From: Candidatus Pantoea formicae
GTDB taxonomy: Bacteria > Pseudomonadota > Gammaproteobacteria > Enterobacterales > Enterobacteriaceae
Direction: 5' to 3'
NCBI RefSeq assembly: GCF_011752625.1
Contig: NZ_VWXD01000002.1
Span: 1 to 64,000, forward strand
Length of the DNA stretch: 64,000 nucleotides
Below the pieces are notes generated by a model, which saw only the letters and a list, made by a program, of their open reading frames with translations, ran no database searches and was not told where the DNA came from. The position numbers and the translations under genes are program-made. Positions 9,054 to 18,028 of this stretch are shown in pieces; the first letter of the stretch is position 1, and every line of letters begins with the position of its first letter.

Positions 9054-9851
9054 TTACCAGATGGTGAAGCCGCCATCGATCATTAAATCTGCACCGGTGA
9101 TCATGTCGCTGCCGTTACTGGCGAAGAACAGTACAGCGGCAGCAATTTCATCGGTGTAAGCAAAACGTCCTAAAGGAATGAGCTTTTTCATCTGCTCCCC
9201 CTTCTCACCACGCCAGGCTTTTTCGCCCATGGGTGTCAGTACCACGGTTGGAGACAAGGTATTGACGTTGATGCGGTGCGGGGCGAACTCTTTTGCCATT
9301 ACTTTGGTCATGCCAAGCAGACCGGCTTTGGCAGAGGTATAAGCCACGTGGTTATCAATCGCGATCGAGGCGGCTTGCGAGGCGATGTTGATGATTTTGC
9401 CTCCCCTACCCGCACGCACCATGCGTTTGCCCGCCGCTTGTGAACACAGAAAGGGTCCGGTGAGGTTCACGGCAATTTGCTTCTGCCATTCGGCAAAATC
9501 GGTTTCCAGTACCGGTTGTAACATCACGTACCCAGCACAGTTCACCAGGATGTCAATCTGTCCGTAATGCTGCTCAACCTGGGTAAATGCCGCCTCAACT
9601 GAGGCGGCATTGGTGACATCACAGCACACCAGCAGCACGCTATCCGCGGGGAATTGATCCTGAACGGCGCTCACTTTGTCACTTTCGAAAGGAGGATACA
9701 GCAGAGCCAGACGGGCCCCTTTTTCCAGCAACATCGTATTGCTGGCCATCGCAATACCGCCGAGCCCCCCGGTGACGACCGCCACTTTGCCGGTTAAATC
9801 CAGATCGGTGTTTACGCCGTAGCGCAGGTTGACATCGTATTCCCCACTCAT
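9054..9851 (-). CDS. SDR-family dehydrogenase, first gene of the polyol/sugar ABC operon
   Basis: A 265-residue short-chain dehydrogenase. The cofactor loop reads TGGLGGIAMA, followed by NCAGY, a Ser in NIASQAAS, the YTSAK active site and a C-terminal MIDGGFTIW. It is preceded by GGAGAG 6-12 bases upstream. As promoter-proximal gene it is probably made in the largest amount. Paired with the second SDR (3971-4768) it suggests stepwise oxidation or epimerisation of the imported polyol. No kinase is encoded in this operon, which is unusual for a complete sugar catabolic unit. Confidence 0.85.
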   Translation of the reverse strand: MSGEYDVNLRYGVNTDLDLTGKVAVVTGGLGGIAMASNTMLLEKGARLALLYPPFESDKVSAVQDQFPADSVLLVCCDVTNAASVEAAFTQVEQHYGQIDILVNCAGYVMLQPVLETDFAEWQKQIAVNLTGPFLCSQAAGKRMVRAGRGGKIINIASQAASIAIDNHVAYTSAKAGLLGMTKVMAKEFAPHRINVNTLSPTVVLTPMGEKAWRGEKGEQMKKLIPLGRFAYTDEIAAAVLFFASNGSDMITGADLMIDGGFTIW

Positions 9852-9920
9852 CCTTTCTCTCCTGTGTGCTGATTCGGCGGCTCTGGTTTTAAATGGCCGG
9901 GTTATCGCTTAGCAATAATG

Positions 9921-10119
9921 ATTTTCGAACAAAAATATAAGCTATCGTTTCGCAACGGTTTGTGGGTGAGATCAAATTTCATACAAATCACAAAAACATT
10001 TTTTAATTTGTTGTTTTTATTATAAATAATGATTTTATGGTTTTTCCTCTATAGAGAGAGCTGCTACGGGGTCGGTGTAAAATCAATCACGTGGCTTTAT
10101 CTTATTTTCATTCGAAAAT
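9921..10119. promoter_or_regulatory. divergent control region with inverted ATTTTCGAA half-sites
   Basis: The 376-bp AT-rich gap between the ABC operon and the regulator carries ATTTTCGAA at 9921-9929 and its reverse complement TTCGAAAAT at 10111-10119, flanking a very AT-rich core (about 9990-10040). TTCG-containing half-sites are typical of DeoR/GlpR-type operators (family knowledge). That these two are the operators bound by the adjacent regulator is inference. Each lies close to one of the two divergent transcription units. Confidence 0.4.
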
Positions 10120-10227
10120 GCATCTTTGTGCGGGCTACCTCGCAAATCCTTAACTCGCAGAGTAAAATCATCCCGGGTTTTCTTATCGGCAGAATCAGAC
10201 CGTGATTGGAAAGAGGGAGCATTTCGA

Positions 10228-11049
10228 TTGAAAAGCAAAACTGAGCAGCTGGCGGATATGCAGCAGCGCCGCGAGAAGATCCTGGAGATGATCCGCGAAG
10301 ACGGCACCGTCACGGTGAAAGCCCTGACCGATACCTTTGGCCTGACCGAAGCGACGATCCGTACTGATTTGCGTATGCTGCAAAAAGAGGGGCACGTTCA
10401 GCGTTATCACGGCGGTGCCACCTTGATGACCGGTAAGCAGAATACCGGTGCACTGCTGCTGGAACGTCAAACCCATTTAGAGGAGAAAGAAGCCATTGGT
10501 CGTCTGGCGGCACAGCATGTGGAAAACGGCGACACGGTGATTTTCGATTCCGGGACCACCACCACGGCAATTGCCGAGGCCATTGGTCACATTCGGCGCT
10601 TATCGGTGATTACCACTGCGGTGAATATTGCACTGAAACTGGGTGGAGAACCGGGGATCAATATTCTGCTGACCGGCGGAACCTTTAAGTTTCCCACCCT
10701 CTCCACATCGGGTGAAAAAGCGGCTTCTTTTTTTGAGAATGTCCTGGCCGAGAAACTGTTTCTGGCGACCGCCTGCATCTCGCCACGTCTGGGTTTAAGC
10801 TTCCCGAGTGAGACGGATATCAAAGTGAAGATGGCGATGATTAACTCAGCCAGTACGGTTTATGTGGTAGCCGACTCCAGTAAAATCGATAAAGTGTCGA
10901 TGTTTGCCTTACCCTGCGAATGGAGCAAAATTCACTATTTGATCACCGACAGCGGGATTACTTCGGCGCAAATTACGGCCTTCGAAGCCTTAGGCGTACA
11001 GGTGTTGGTGGCAGGTGTTGAAGAAGTGAAAAAGCGGGCATTTATTTAA
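10228..11049 (+). CDS. DeoR/GlpR-family transcriptional regulator of the adjacent ABC operon
   Basis: A 273-residue protein. A DeoR-type winged helix is at residues about 10-65 (VTVKALTDTFGLTEATIRTDL, then the conserved RYHGGA), followed by the DeoRC sugar-phosphate sensor domain (IFDSGTTTTAIAEAI, ILLTGGTFK, VYVVADSSKIDK). The start chosen is TTG 10228, because AGAGGGAG (10212-10219) lies 8 bases upstream and the usual length results. The long in-frame extension to 10126 is Arg/Ser-rich and unlike the family, and an ATG at 10258 would remove helix 1 of the HTH. It is divergently transcribed from the ABC operon and probably represses it until a phosphorylated sugar inducer accumulates (inferred). 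Confidence 0.85.
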   Translation: MKSKTEQLADMQQRREKILEMIREDGTVTVKALTDTFGLTEATIRTDLRMLQKEGHVQRYHGGATLMTGKQNTGALLLERQTHLEEKEAIGRLAAQHVENGDTVIFDSGTTTTAIAEAIGHIRRLSVITTAVNIALKLGGEPGINILLTGGTFKFPTLSTSGEKAASFFENVLAEKLFLATACISPRLGLSFPSETDIKVKMAMINSASTVYVVADSSKIDKVSMFALPCEWSKIHYLITDSGITSAQITAFEALGVQVLVAGVEEVKKRAFI

Positions 11050-11058
11050 TTAAAGCGT

Positions 11059-11079
11059 AAAAGGCGGCCCGAGGGCCGC
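11059..11079 (-). terminator. intrinsic terminator after cheZ
   Basis: Read on the minus strand, a 7-bp GC stem (GCGGCCC/GGGCCGC, 2-nt loop) is followed by CTTTTA, 16 bp past the cheZ stop. It ends the chemotaxis transcript and separates it from the convergent DeoR-type gene. The flhBA genes that follow cheZ in E. coli are absent here. Confidence 0.7.
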
Positions 11080-11094
11080 TCTCTACTCAGCGTA

Positions 11095-11736
11095 TTAGAA
11101 GCCGAGGCTATCTAACAGATCATCAACCTGATCCTGGTTCGCCACGACGCCCGGTGCATTAGCATGGATCTGCGGACCATTCAGCAGGCTGCTGCCCTCT
11201 TTACGTGCTGCAGCACTGGCTTCTGGCATATTTTCCAGCAATACCATCAGAAGCTGACGTTCGATCTCCTGGATCACATCCATCATGCGCTTGATCACCT
11301 GACCGGTGAGGTCCTGGAAATCCTGCGCCATCATGATTTCCAACAGTTGCTTGTTGGTGTAGGAAGTGTGCCCCGGTACGTCGCTCAAAAATTGACGCGT
11401 ATCCGAAACCAACTCACGCGCATCAGTCAGTTCAATCGGATTTTCAAACCACGCATCCCAACGGCCTTTCAGTTGGTTGGCGCTGGATTCCATTTGGTCC
11501 TGGTGTGGCTGCGCGGCTTCCACGCAGTTCAGCGCGCGTTCTGCCGCTTGCGCCGTCATTTGCACTACGTAATCCAGACGATCTCGCGCGTCAGGAATCG
11601 CTTCCGCCGCTTCCGCAATCGCCTGGTCTAACCCCAATTCGCGCAGGCTGTCGCGCAACATACGCGTCAGCGAGCCGATACGGGTAATAATGTCGTGTGC
11701 CGAGGCTTCTTCGGTTGGTTTCGGAAGTTCGCTCAT
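11095..11736 (-). CDS. cheZ: CheZ, CheY-phosphate phosphatase
   Basis: A 213-residue cytosolic protein that removes phosphate from CheY-P. The long helical hairpin carries the catalytic region [19 protein letters not shown], with the active-site Gln in GQVIKR. The C-terminal tail [12 protein letters not shown] is the CheY-binding helix, separated by a flexible linker as in E. coli. ATG 11736 is chosen because AGGAG lies 5 bases upstream; a GTG directly before it is also possible. It is last in the cheR-cheB-cheY-cheZ group, 9 bp after cheY, and is followed by a terminator. Confidence 0.96.
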   Translation of the reverse strand: MSELPKPTEEASAHDIITRIGSLTRMLRDSLRELGLDQAIAEAAEAIPDARDRLDYVVQMTAQAAERALNCVEAAQPHQDQMESSANQLKGRWDAWFENPIELTDARELVSDTRQFLSDVPGHTSYTNKQLLEIMMAQDFQDLTGQVIKRMMDVIQEIERQLLMVLLENMPEASAAARKEGSSLLNGPQIHANAPGVVANQDQVDDLLDSLGF

Positions 11737-11745
11737 CACATCTCC

Positions 11746-12135
11746 TTACATACCCAGTTTTTCGAAAATTTTACCCAGTTTTTCTTCCAGAGTGGCGGCA
11801 GTGAACGGTTTCACCACGTAGCCGCTGGCACCGGCTTGTGCTGCTGCGATGATGTTCTCTTTCTTCGCTTCTGCAGTCACCATCAGCACGGGCAGTTTGC
11901 TCAAAGCAGCATCAGCACGAATAGTCTGCAGCAGTTCCAGGCCGTCCATGTTTGGCATGTTCCAGTCAGAAACCACGAAATCAAAGCCACCGGCGCGCAG
12001 TTTGGTCAGTGCATCGACACCGTCTTCTGCTTCTTCGACATTATTGAATCCCAACTCTTTCAGCAGGTTACGAACAATACGACGCATCGTGTTGAAATCG
12101 TCCACTACCAAAAAGCGCATGTTTTTATCAGCCAT
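11746..12135 (-). CDS. cheY: CheY, chemotaxis response regulator
   Basis: A 129-residue single receiver domain, which when phosphorylated by CheA binds FliM and promotes clockwise rotation. Conserved residues visible are the acidic pocket [10 protein letters not shown], the phospho-acceptor Asp in [12 protein letters not shown], the switch Thr in MVTAEA, and the Lys in YVVKPF. Length and sequence match E. coli CheY closely. It sits between cheB and cheZ with a 39-bp gap to cheB and its own AGGAG site. Confidence 0.97.
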   Translation of the reverse strand: MADKNMRFLVVDDFNTMRRIVRNLLKELGFNNVEEAEDGVDALTKLRAGGFDFVVSDWNMPNMDGLELLQTIRADAALSKLPVLMVTAEAKKENIIAAAQAGASGYVVKPFTAATLEEKLGKIFEKLGM

Positions 12136-12174
12136 ATCTACTCCTGTGTTGTCTCGTCCGGCAGGACGGGCTCG

Positions 12175-13224
12175 TTAAATTCGCAATGCCTGTCCGGCGC
12201 TAATTTTTGCCAGCATATGCTGGCTGATGTGTCCTAAATCGACCACTTCACTGGCACCGCCCATCGCGATAGCTTCGCGCGGCATACCAAAAACGACGCA
12301 GCTGGCTTCATCCTGGGCGATGGTCCAGGCCCCCGCGCGATGCATTTCCAGCATCCCGGCAGCACCGTCATTGCCCATGCCCGTTAAGATGACGCCAACC
12401 GCATTTCGTCCTGCGTGTACCGCCACGGAACGGAACAGCACGTCAACGGACGGCTTGTGTCGGTTCACAGGCGGTCCATCATTGAGTTTCACCACGTAGT
12501 TGGCGCCACTGCGGCCCAACTCCATGTGCATAGCACCCGGTGCGATATAAGCATGACCAGGCAAAATACGTTCGCCATCTTCCGCTTCTTTCACGGTAAT
12601 CTGGCACAGCTTGTTCAGGCGCTCAGCGAAGGAGCGAGTGAAACCAGGCGGCATATGTTGCGTAATCAACAGCGCGGGGCTGGTCGCAGGTAACGGCTGC
12701 AAGACGTGACGAATCGCCTCCGTTCCCCCCGTCGAAGAACCAATAGCAATCAACTTCTCACTGCTCAGCAGTGGGCCCGCTTTCAACATGACAGGTGCAG
12801 AAGGCACCGCACGCGCGTGCAGCTTGGCGCGGGCAGCCGCGCGGATTTTATCGGCAATCATTTGGCTATACGCCAACATGCCTTCGCGAATACCTAACTG
12901 GGGTTTGGTGACAAAATCGACCGCACCTAACTCCAGTGCGCGCAGGGTAACTTCAGAACCCTTGCCGGTGAGCGATGAAACCATCACCACCGGCATCGGA
13001 CGCAGTCGCATCAACTTCTCCAGGAAGTCGAGGCCATCCATACGCGGCATTTCCACATCCAGCGTGAGCACCTGTGGGTTGTATTGCTTGATTAAATCCC
13101 GCGCCACCAACGGATCCGGCGCAGTCGCGACCATCTCCATATCGGCGTGGCTATTGATGATTTCCGTCATCAACTGTCGCATCAGCGCAGAGTCATCCAC
13201 GCACATCACGGTGATCTTGCTCAT
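12175..13224 (-). CDS. cheB: CheB, receptor methylesterase/deamidase
   Basis: A 349-residue protein with an N-terminal receiver domain (phospho-acceptor Asp in [12 protein letters not shown]) and a C-terminal methylesterase domain holding the catalytic triad ([11 protein letters not shown]er, [11 protein letters not shown]is, [11 protein letters not shown]sp). It demethylates or deamidates receptor glutamates during adaptation. Its start overlaps the cheR stop by 4 bp, so the two opposing adaptation enzymes are translationally coupled. Confidence 0.97.
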   Translation of the reverse strand: MSKITVMCVDDSALMRQLMTEIINSHADMEMVATAPDPLVARDLIKQYNPQVLTLDVEMPRMDGLDFLEKLMRLRPMPVVMVSSLTGKGSEVTLRALELGAVDFVTKPQLGIREGMLAYSQMIADKIRAAARAKLHARAVPSAPVMLKAGPLLSSEKLIAIGSSTGGTEAIRHVLQPLPATSPALLITQHMPPGFTRSFAERLNKLCQITVKEAEDGERILPGHAYIAPGAMHMELGRSGANYVVKLNDGPPVNRHKPSVDVLFRSVAVHAGRNAVGVILTGMGNDGAAGMLEMHRAGAWTIAQDEASCVVFGMPREAIAMGGASEVVDLGHISQHMLAKISAGQALRI

Positions 13225-14096
13225 CGTCTTTCCTTGGTCAATCCATAGACTGTCTGTCCACGCAGCCAGAACTCTTTACTGATCTGACTGAAGTTCTCCG
13301 AATGCCCAGCAAACAACAGGCCGCCTGGCTTCAGCAGGGGAACGAAACGGCGCAGGATTTTTTCCTGTGTCTCTTTATCGAAGTAGATCATCACGTTGCG
13401 ACAGAAAATCGCGTCGAACGGACCTGGCAACGCCCAGTCGTTGGCCAGTAGATTCAGCTGTGAGTAATTCACCATGCTGGCAAGTTCCGATCGCACTCGC
13501 ACCATGCCCTCGTGCGGACCTGTGCCGCGCAGGAAGAAGCGCTGCAGCTGTGATTGCGATAAGGTGCGTAGCTCTTCCTGGCGATACACACCCGCCACGG
13601 CTTTTTCCAGCACCTGCGTATCAATGTCGCTGGCATGGACCTGGAACTTGCCCGGTCCGGTGCCCAAGGTTTCTGCCAGCGTCATGGCAATGGAGTAAGG
13701 CTCTTCCCCGGTCGAGGCGGCGGTACTCCAGACGCTATAACTGCCACTGCGCTTGCGCGCGTGATCCGCGAGGATAGGAAAATGGTGCGCCTCGCGGAAG
13801 AATGAGGTCAGGTTGGTGGTCAAGGCGTTAATAAACGCCTGCCACTCGGCACTGTTCTGGTCTTGCTCCAGCAACGCCAGATAGCGACCAAAATCATCAA
13901 TATTCAGCGTGCGTAAACGGCGCACTAAGCGGTTGTAAACCATCTCCCGCTTATGATCGGCCAGCACGATCCCTGCACGCTGATAGATCAGCTGGCTGAT
14001 ACGACGAAAATGAGTATCTGAGAGCGGCAAGCGCTGCACCATTTGCGAAAGCAGCGTTGTCGCTTCACTTTGATCCAATAACGTCGTTTTCTTCAT
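13221..14096 (-). CDS. cheR: CheR, receptor methyltransferase
   Basis: A 291-residue SAM-dependent glutamate methyltransferase with an N-terminal helical domain followed by the SAM-binding domain ([17 protein letters not shown]) and a catalytic-region motif [13 protein letters not shown]. It docks on the C-terminal (N/H)WETF pentapeptide found on all three receptors encoded upstream. It overlaps cheB by 4 bp; 90 bp separate it from the first receptor gene upstream. Confidence 0.97.
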   Translation of the reverse strand: MKKTTLLDQSEATTLLSQMVQRLPLSDTHFRRISQLIYQRAGIVLADHKREMVYNRLVRRLRTLNIDDFGRYLALLEQDQNSAEWQAFINALTTNLTSFFREAHHFPILADHARKRSGSYSVWSTAASTGEEPYSIAMTLAETLGTGPGKFQVHASDIDTQVLEKAVAGVYRQEELRTLSQSQLQRFFLRGTGPHEGMVRVRSELASMVNYSQLNLLANDWALPGPFDAIFCRNVMIYFDKETQEKILRRFVPLLKPGGLLFAGHSENFSQISKEFWLRGQTVYGLTKERR

Positions 14097-14161
14097 TTCA
14101 GGTCACCCGGCAACAAACTGATTAAATTGTGATACTGCGGTTACTGCTGTGCTGCCAGTTA

Positions 14162-14179
14162 GGCCGCCTTGCGGCGGCC
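14162..14179. other. GC-rich hairpin between receptor gene and cheR
   Basis: A perfect 7-bp stem GGCCGCC/GGCGGCC with a 4-nt loop lies between the first receptor gene and cheR. There is no U-run on either strand, so it is more likely a processing or mRNA-stability element than a terminator, and cheRBYZ can be read through from upstream. Confidence 0.5.
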
Positions 14180-14186
14180 ACACGGA

Positions 14187-15866
14187 TTAAAAGGTTTCCC
14201 AGTTATCATCCGAGCTACGTGCACCTGCCGGCTGCGCCAGCGCTTTTGGCGCGGCTGGGCGCAGAATTTTTGGCGCTGTAGTTACGTTAACGGCCTGAGC
14301 GACAAATTCTTTACCAATATTGAACACCGCAACCGACTGTTTCAGTCGACTGGCCTGATCCTCCAGCGCGGCCGCCGCCGTGGCTGACTCCTCGACCAGT
14401 GCGGCGTTCTGCTGTGTCACGCGATCCATTTCGTTGACGGCGAGGCCAACCTGGTCGATACCGCGACTCTGTTCATCCGACGCCGAGGCGATTTCGCCCA
14501 TGATGTCGGTGACGCGCGTCACGGCATTTACGATATTGGTCATGGTTTCCCCGGCGCTCTCCACCAGCACAGAACCGGTGTTAACGCGGCTAACCGAATC
14601 CTCAATCAGACCTTTGATCTCTTTGGCGGCTTGGGCGCTGCGCTGGGCCAGACTGCGTACTTCACCTGCCACCACCGCAAAACCACGGCCCTGCTCACCG
14701 GCGCGTGCAGCTTCAACCGCCGCGTTCAGTGCCAGAATGTTGGTCTGGAAGGCAATGCCATCGATCACACTGATGATGTCGGCGATTTTCTTCGAGCTGC
14801 CAGTGATCTCTTTCATGGTCGTCACCACACCATCCACCACTTTGCCGCCGTGCTGCGCGGTTTCAGAGGCAGTCAATGCCAGCTGTGAAGCCTGGCGGGC
14901 GTTTTCGGCGTTTTGCTTCACCGTCGCGGTTAACTGCTCCATGCTGGCCGCCGTTTCCTCCAGCGACGCCGCCTGCTGCTCAGTACGCGATGAGAGATCG
15001 TTGTTACCCATGGCGATTTCGCTGGCACCGGTGTAGATCGCATCTGACCCATCGCGCACGGTACGCACGGTGTTGGCTAACTCCTGCTGCATATGCTGCA
15101 AGGTGCTGAGCAATTCACCCATTTCGTTACGCATGCTGACATCAATCTGCTGCGTGAGATCGCCGCGAGCAATATGACGGATGTGCTCAATACTCTGCTT
15201 CAGCGGACGGATCAGCACGTTACGCATGCCGTTCCATACCAGCAGAATCACCAGCAAGGTCACCAACAACGTACCGAGCACCAGCATAATCGAGTGTTGA
15301 TAGGCACTCTCGTTGGCATCAACACCTTGCTTGGCCAAAACGATGTTGTAATTCAGCCACGCGGTGTAATCCTTCTCGAACTTATCCTGCATACCTTGCG
15401 TAGGTTGATCGACAAAGCCTTTGAAATTCCCGCTCCCCAGGAAGTCAATCAGCTCGGCCAGTCCGCTACGGAAAGTATTGTAGTTGGCTTGCAGGACCTT
15501 TACGTTTTCAGCACTTTTGCCTTTCTCAGACAAATTCGCGTTAAAATCTGCAAATGCCTGGTCAGCAGTTTTTAACTCCTCACCCGCCAGCGCCACCAGA
15601 TCTTTCACGGTCGCGCCCGAGCCGGCCTGTTGGCTATCTAAGAGATAGCGAATCCCTGCGCGGTTCAGCGTGTTACGCGCCTGAACCAGCGATACCCAAG
15701 AGGTGCCCATCGCCCGTTGCAGCGTGCTAAGACGCTGGTTATAAGCAAAATTCTCTTTATCGGCTTTCACCGTGGTAAAAAACATCCCACCGGAAAACAG
15801 CTGCAGTAAGGCAAACAGCGCCAGTACACACAGCAGACCGGAAACGACACGAACACGACTAAACAT
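14187..15866 (-). CDS. Tsr-like methyl-accepting chemotaxis protein
   Basis: A 559-residue receptor with TM1 (about 7-30), a periplasmic four-helix ligand domain, TM2 (about 190-212), HAMP, and a signalling hairpin with the invariant tip ([19 protein letters not shown]), ending in NWETF for CheR/CheB docking. The ligand domain retains Tsr-type serine-pocket motifs: [13 protein letters not shown] in helix 1 and DQPTQG in helix 4. Serine or a related amino acid is therefore a reasonable ligand (inferred). ATG 15866 has GAGG 5 bases upstream; the longer GTG form lacks one. It has its own perfect sigma-28 promoter and lies last of the three receptors, just before cheR. Confidence 0.9.
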   Translation of the reverse strand: MFSRVRVVSGLLCVLALFALLQLFSGGMFFTTVKADKENFAYNQRLSTLQRAMGTSWVSLVQARNTLNRAGIRYLLDSQQAGSGATVKDLVALAGEELKTADQAFADFNANLSEKGKSAENVKVLQANYNTFRSGLAELIDFLGSGNFKGFVDQPTQGMQDKFEKDYTAWLNYNIVLAKQGVDANESAYQHSIMLVLGTLLVTLLVILLVWNGMRNVLIRPLKQSIEHIRHIARGDLTQQIDVSMRNEMGELLSTLQHMQQELANTVRTVRDGSDAIYTGASEIAMGNNDLSSRTEQQAASLEETAASMEQLTATVKQNAENARQASQLALTASETAQHGGKVVDGVVTTMKEITGSSKKIADIISVIDGIAFQTNILALNAAVEAARAGEQGRGFAVVAGEVRSLAQRSAQAAKEIKGLIEDSVSRVNTGSVLVESAGETMTNIVNAVTRVTDIMGEIASASDEQSRGIDQVGLAVNEMDRVTQQNAALVEESATAAAALEDQASRLKQSVAVFNIGKEFVAQAVNVTTAPKILRPAAPKALAQPAGARSSDDNWETF

Positions 15867-15897
15867 AAACACCTCATTGGTTGGCGGATCGCTCCTG

Positions 15898-15924
15898 TTA
15901 TCGGCGCTTGCGGGGGGATCTTTA
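15898..15924 (-). promoter_or_regulatory. sigma-28 (FliA) promoter for the Tsr-like receptor
   Basis: Minus-strand TAAA, 15 bases, then GCCGATAA: an exact match to the enterobacterial FliA consensus, ending 32 bases before the ATG at 15866. Confidence 0.88.
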
Positions 15925-15988
15925 TGTGGAATCGTAGGGGTTGGACCAGCGGGAATTAATCAGGAACAGGGATAATTAGCGTCAGGAT

Positions 15989-16098
15989 TTTCGTACAGCC
16001 GTCACACTCTGCTGCAGCGCGGTGCATCGCGCAAATCCGCAACAGCGCTGCTGCGACATGACGAGCCATGCACCGCGCCGCTGCGGATCTCTACGAAA
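15989..16098. repeat. 110-bp palindromic intergenic element with TTTCGTA ends
   Basis: The element begins TTTCGTA (15989-15995) and ends TACGAAA (16092-16098). Inside, GCAGCGCGGTGCAT (16014-16027) is inverted as ATGCACCGCGCCGCTGC (16069-16085), so most of it can fold into one long hairpin. It lies between two receptor genes. The TTTTCGTA end is shared with the last unit of the array at 58562-58768. It is probably a REP- or ERIC-type element. Confidence 0.65.
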
Positions 16099-16110
16099 GG
16101 TTAATAACGC

Positions 16111-17781
16111 TTAAAACGTTTCCCAGTGGCTATCGCTCACCGGTGCCGCTACGGCTTTACGCGCCGCGCTGACTTTTGGTGCACGAGTTTGTGGTTGACG
16201 GACCACCGCGTTGACCTGCTCCGCTCGTGGCACGCGGAATACCGCCACCGACTGACTGAGACGGCTGGCTTGCTCCTCCAGTGAAGCCGCTGCCGCAGCG
16301 GACTCTTCCACCAGTGACGCGTTTTGCTGCGTCACGCGGTCCATTTCAGTCACCGCCAGGCCGACCTGATCGATACCGCGACTCTGCTCATCTGACGCCG
16401 AGGCGATCTCGCCCATAATGTCGGTAACCCGCGTAACGGCTCCGACGATATCGTTCATGGTCTCACCGGCCGTACCGACTAATTGCGAACCACTGTTAAC
16501 GCGATTAACGGAGTCTTCAATGAGTCCTTTGATCTCCTTCGCGGCCTGCGCGCTACGCTGTGCCAGGTTGCGTACTTCACCCGCCACCACGGCAAATCCG
16601 CGCCCCTGCTCGCCTGCGCGCGCGGCTTCCACCGCTGCGTTCAAAGCCAGGATATTGGTTTGGAAGGCAATACCGTCGATCACGCTGATAATATCGGCAA
16701 TCTTCTTAGAACTGCCGGCAATGTCGTGCATGGTGCGCACCACGCCATCCACCACCTCGCCGCCTTTACTTGCGGTGTCGGAAGCCGTTAACGCCAGTTG
16801 TGATGCCTGACGGGCGTTTTCCGCATTCTGTTTCACGGTCGCAGTAAGCTGCTCCATGCTGGCCGCCGTCTGCTCAAGTGAAGCCGCTTGTTCTTCAGTA
16901 CGCGCCGAGAGATCGTTATTACCTGCTGAGATTTCGCTGGCACCGGTGAAAATGGCATCCGATCCATCGCGGACATTGCTCACGGTTCGTACGAGCGACT
17001 GCTGCATCTCATGCAGGCTCGACGCCAATTGACTCATCTCATTGCGTCCCTCAACCGCAATATTCTGGGTGAGATCGCCAGAAGCAATGTGGCGGATGTG
17101 GGCCAACAACTGATGCAACGGTTGAATCAGTACGGCACGCAGGCCAAACCAGCAGCCCACAATCACCAACACCACCACCAGCGCAACCACCGCCAGCAGC
17201 CACATCATGGTGTGGAACGCCTGTTGATTTTGCGCCACACCTTCTGCCGCCAGCGCGCCCTGCGCGGTGCGCCACTCCGCATAAGTGGCCTTCATCTTCA
17301 CCTGTTTCGCCTCAATGTTCTGCGCAAACATGCCCTGCAGATCGTTGGCTTTCAACCGCTCCAGCATGGCTTTAAGGCCATCGTTGAAGGCCGCATAATC
17401 GCTTTCCAGCCGGTCACGCAGTGCATCGGGTAATCCCGGCGTGCCAGGCAGATCGTAGTAACGCTGATAATGTCCTGCGGCAACGTCTAATTGCTTCTCC
17501 GTCTGTGCAATCAGCGCCTGTAGCTGACCACCGTTAGCCTGTGCGGCTGCGGTACCCTGCATACGTAACATCGCGCGGTTTAGCACGGTCCGCGTTTGGT
17601 TGAGTTCAATCCAGGCATCGGACATGGCACCAACGTTATTGGTCGACGTTTGTGCCACCGCAAACGCCTCTTTATCTTTTTGTAAGGCAGACCAGAACAG
17701 CCCACCGGATAGTAATTGTAAAGCTCCAAATACCAGCAGCACGGCGATCAGGCTGGTGACGACATTAATGCGTTTTAACAT
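16111..17781 (-). CDS. methyl-accepting chemotaxis protein (second of three)
   Basis: A 556-residue receptor with TM1 and TM2, HAMP and a signalling domain almost identical to that of the third receptor, ending HWETF. The periplasmic domain (about residues 30-190) is Ala/Gln-rich and lacks both the Tsr motif in helix 4 and a clear Tar aspartate pocket, so its ligand is unknown. The start is ATG 17781 (GGAGA just upstream, product MLKRINVV...); the longer open frame back to 17883 reads through the sigma-28 promoter and is not coding. It has its own FliA-type promoter. Confidence 0.9.
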   Translation of the reverse strand: MLKRINVVTSLIAVLLVFGALQLLSGGLFWSALQKDKEAFAVAQTSTNNVGAMSDAWIELNQTRTVLNRAMLRMQGTAAAQANGGQLQALIAQTEKQLDVAAGHYQRYYDLPGTPGLPDALRDRLESDYAAFNDGLKAMLERLKANDLQGMFAQNIEAKQVKMKATYAEWRTAQGALAAEGVAQNQQAFHTMMWLLAVVALVVVLVIVGCWFGLRAVLIQPLHQLLAHIRHIASGDLTQNIAVEGRNEMSQLASSLHEMQQSLVRTVSNVRDGSDAIFTGASEISAGNNDLSARTEEQAASLEQTAASMEQLTATVKQNAENARQASQLALTASDTASKGGEVVDGVVRTMHDIAGSSKKIADIISVIDGIAFQTNILALNAAVEAARAGEQGRGFAVVAGEVRNLAQRSAQAAKEIKGLIEDSVNRVNSGSQLVGTAGETMNDIVGAVTRVTDIMGEIASASDEQSRGIDQVGLAVTEMDRVTQQNASLVEESAAAAASLEEQASRLSQSVAVFRVPRAEQVNAVVRQPQTRAPKVSAARKAVAAPVSDSHWETF

Positions 17782-17818
17782 GGGTTCTCCAAAGAGTGAT
17801 GCGTTTCGGCTCCCGCTG

Positions 17819-17845
17819 TTATCGACCGCAGTTGTTAAATTTTGA
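17819..17845 (-). promoter_or_regulatory. sigma-28 (FliA)-type promoter for the second receptor
   Basis: Minus-strand TCAA, 15 bases, GTCGATAA: two mismatches to the FliA consensus, with exact spacing, ending 38 bases before the ATG at 17781. The third receptor's promoter carries the same two substitutions. Confidence 0.75.
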
Positions 17846-17925
17846 GGGGCTTTAACGGATTTTACGAAATATAATTCTGCCAATAACTTTCTTTACAGTG
17901 TTTTATAACTAAAGAAATTAACATT

Positions 17926-17966
17926 AAAAAAAATGCGCCTTTATCGATTCCGCGATAAAGGCGCAT
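17926..17966 (-). terminator. strong intrinsic terminator after the third receptor gene
   Basis: Minus strand: a perfect 14-bp stem (ATGCGCCTTTATCG and its complement, 6-nt loop) followed by a run of seven or more T. It isolates the motA-motB-cheA-cheW-receptor transcript from the second receptor, which then relies on its own sigma-28 promoter. Confidence 0.9.
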
Positions 17967-18028
17967 TAAGATCATTGAAATAATGGGATTTTAAGGTGCT
18001 GGGTGCTAAAACACACCCGTACTAACGA

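Noticed and set aside
14380..15036. A 218-residue plus-strand open frame, and similar ones opposite the other two receptors
   Set aside because: Ser/Ala/Thr-rich sequence mirrors the conserved receptor signalling domain on the other strand and recurs in each receptor, so it is a shadow rather than a gene family.
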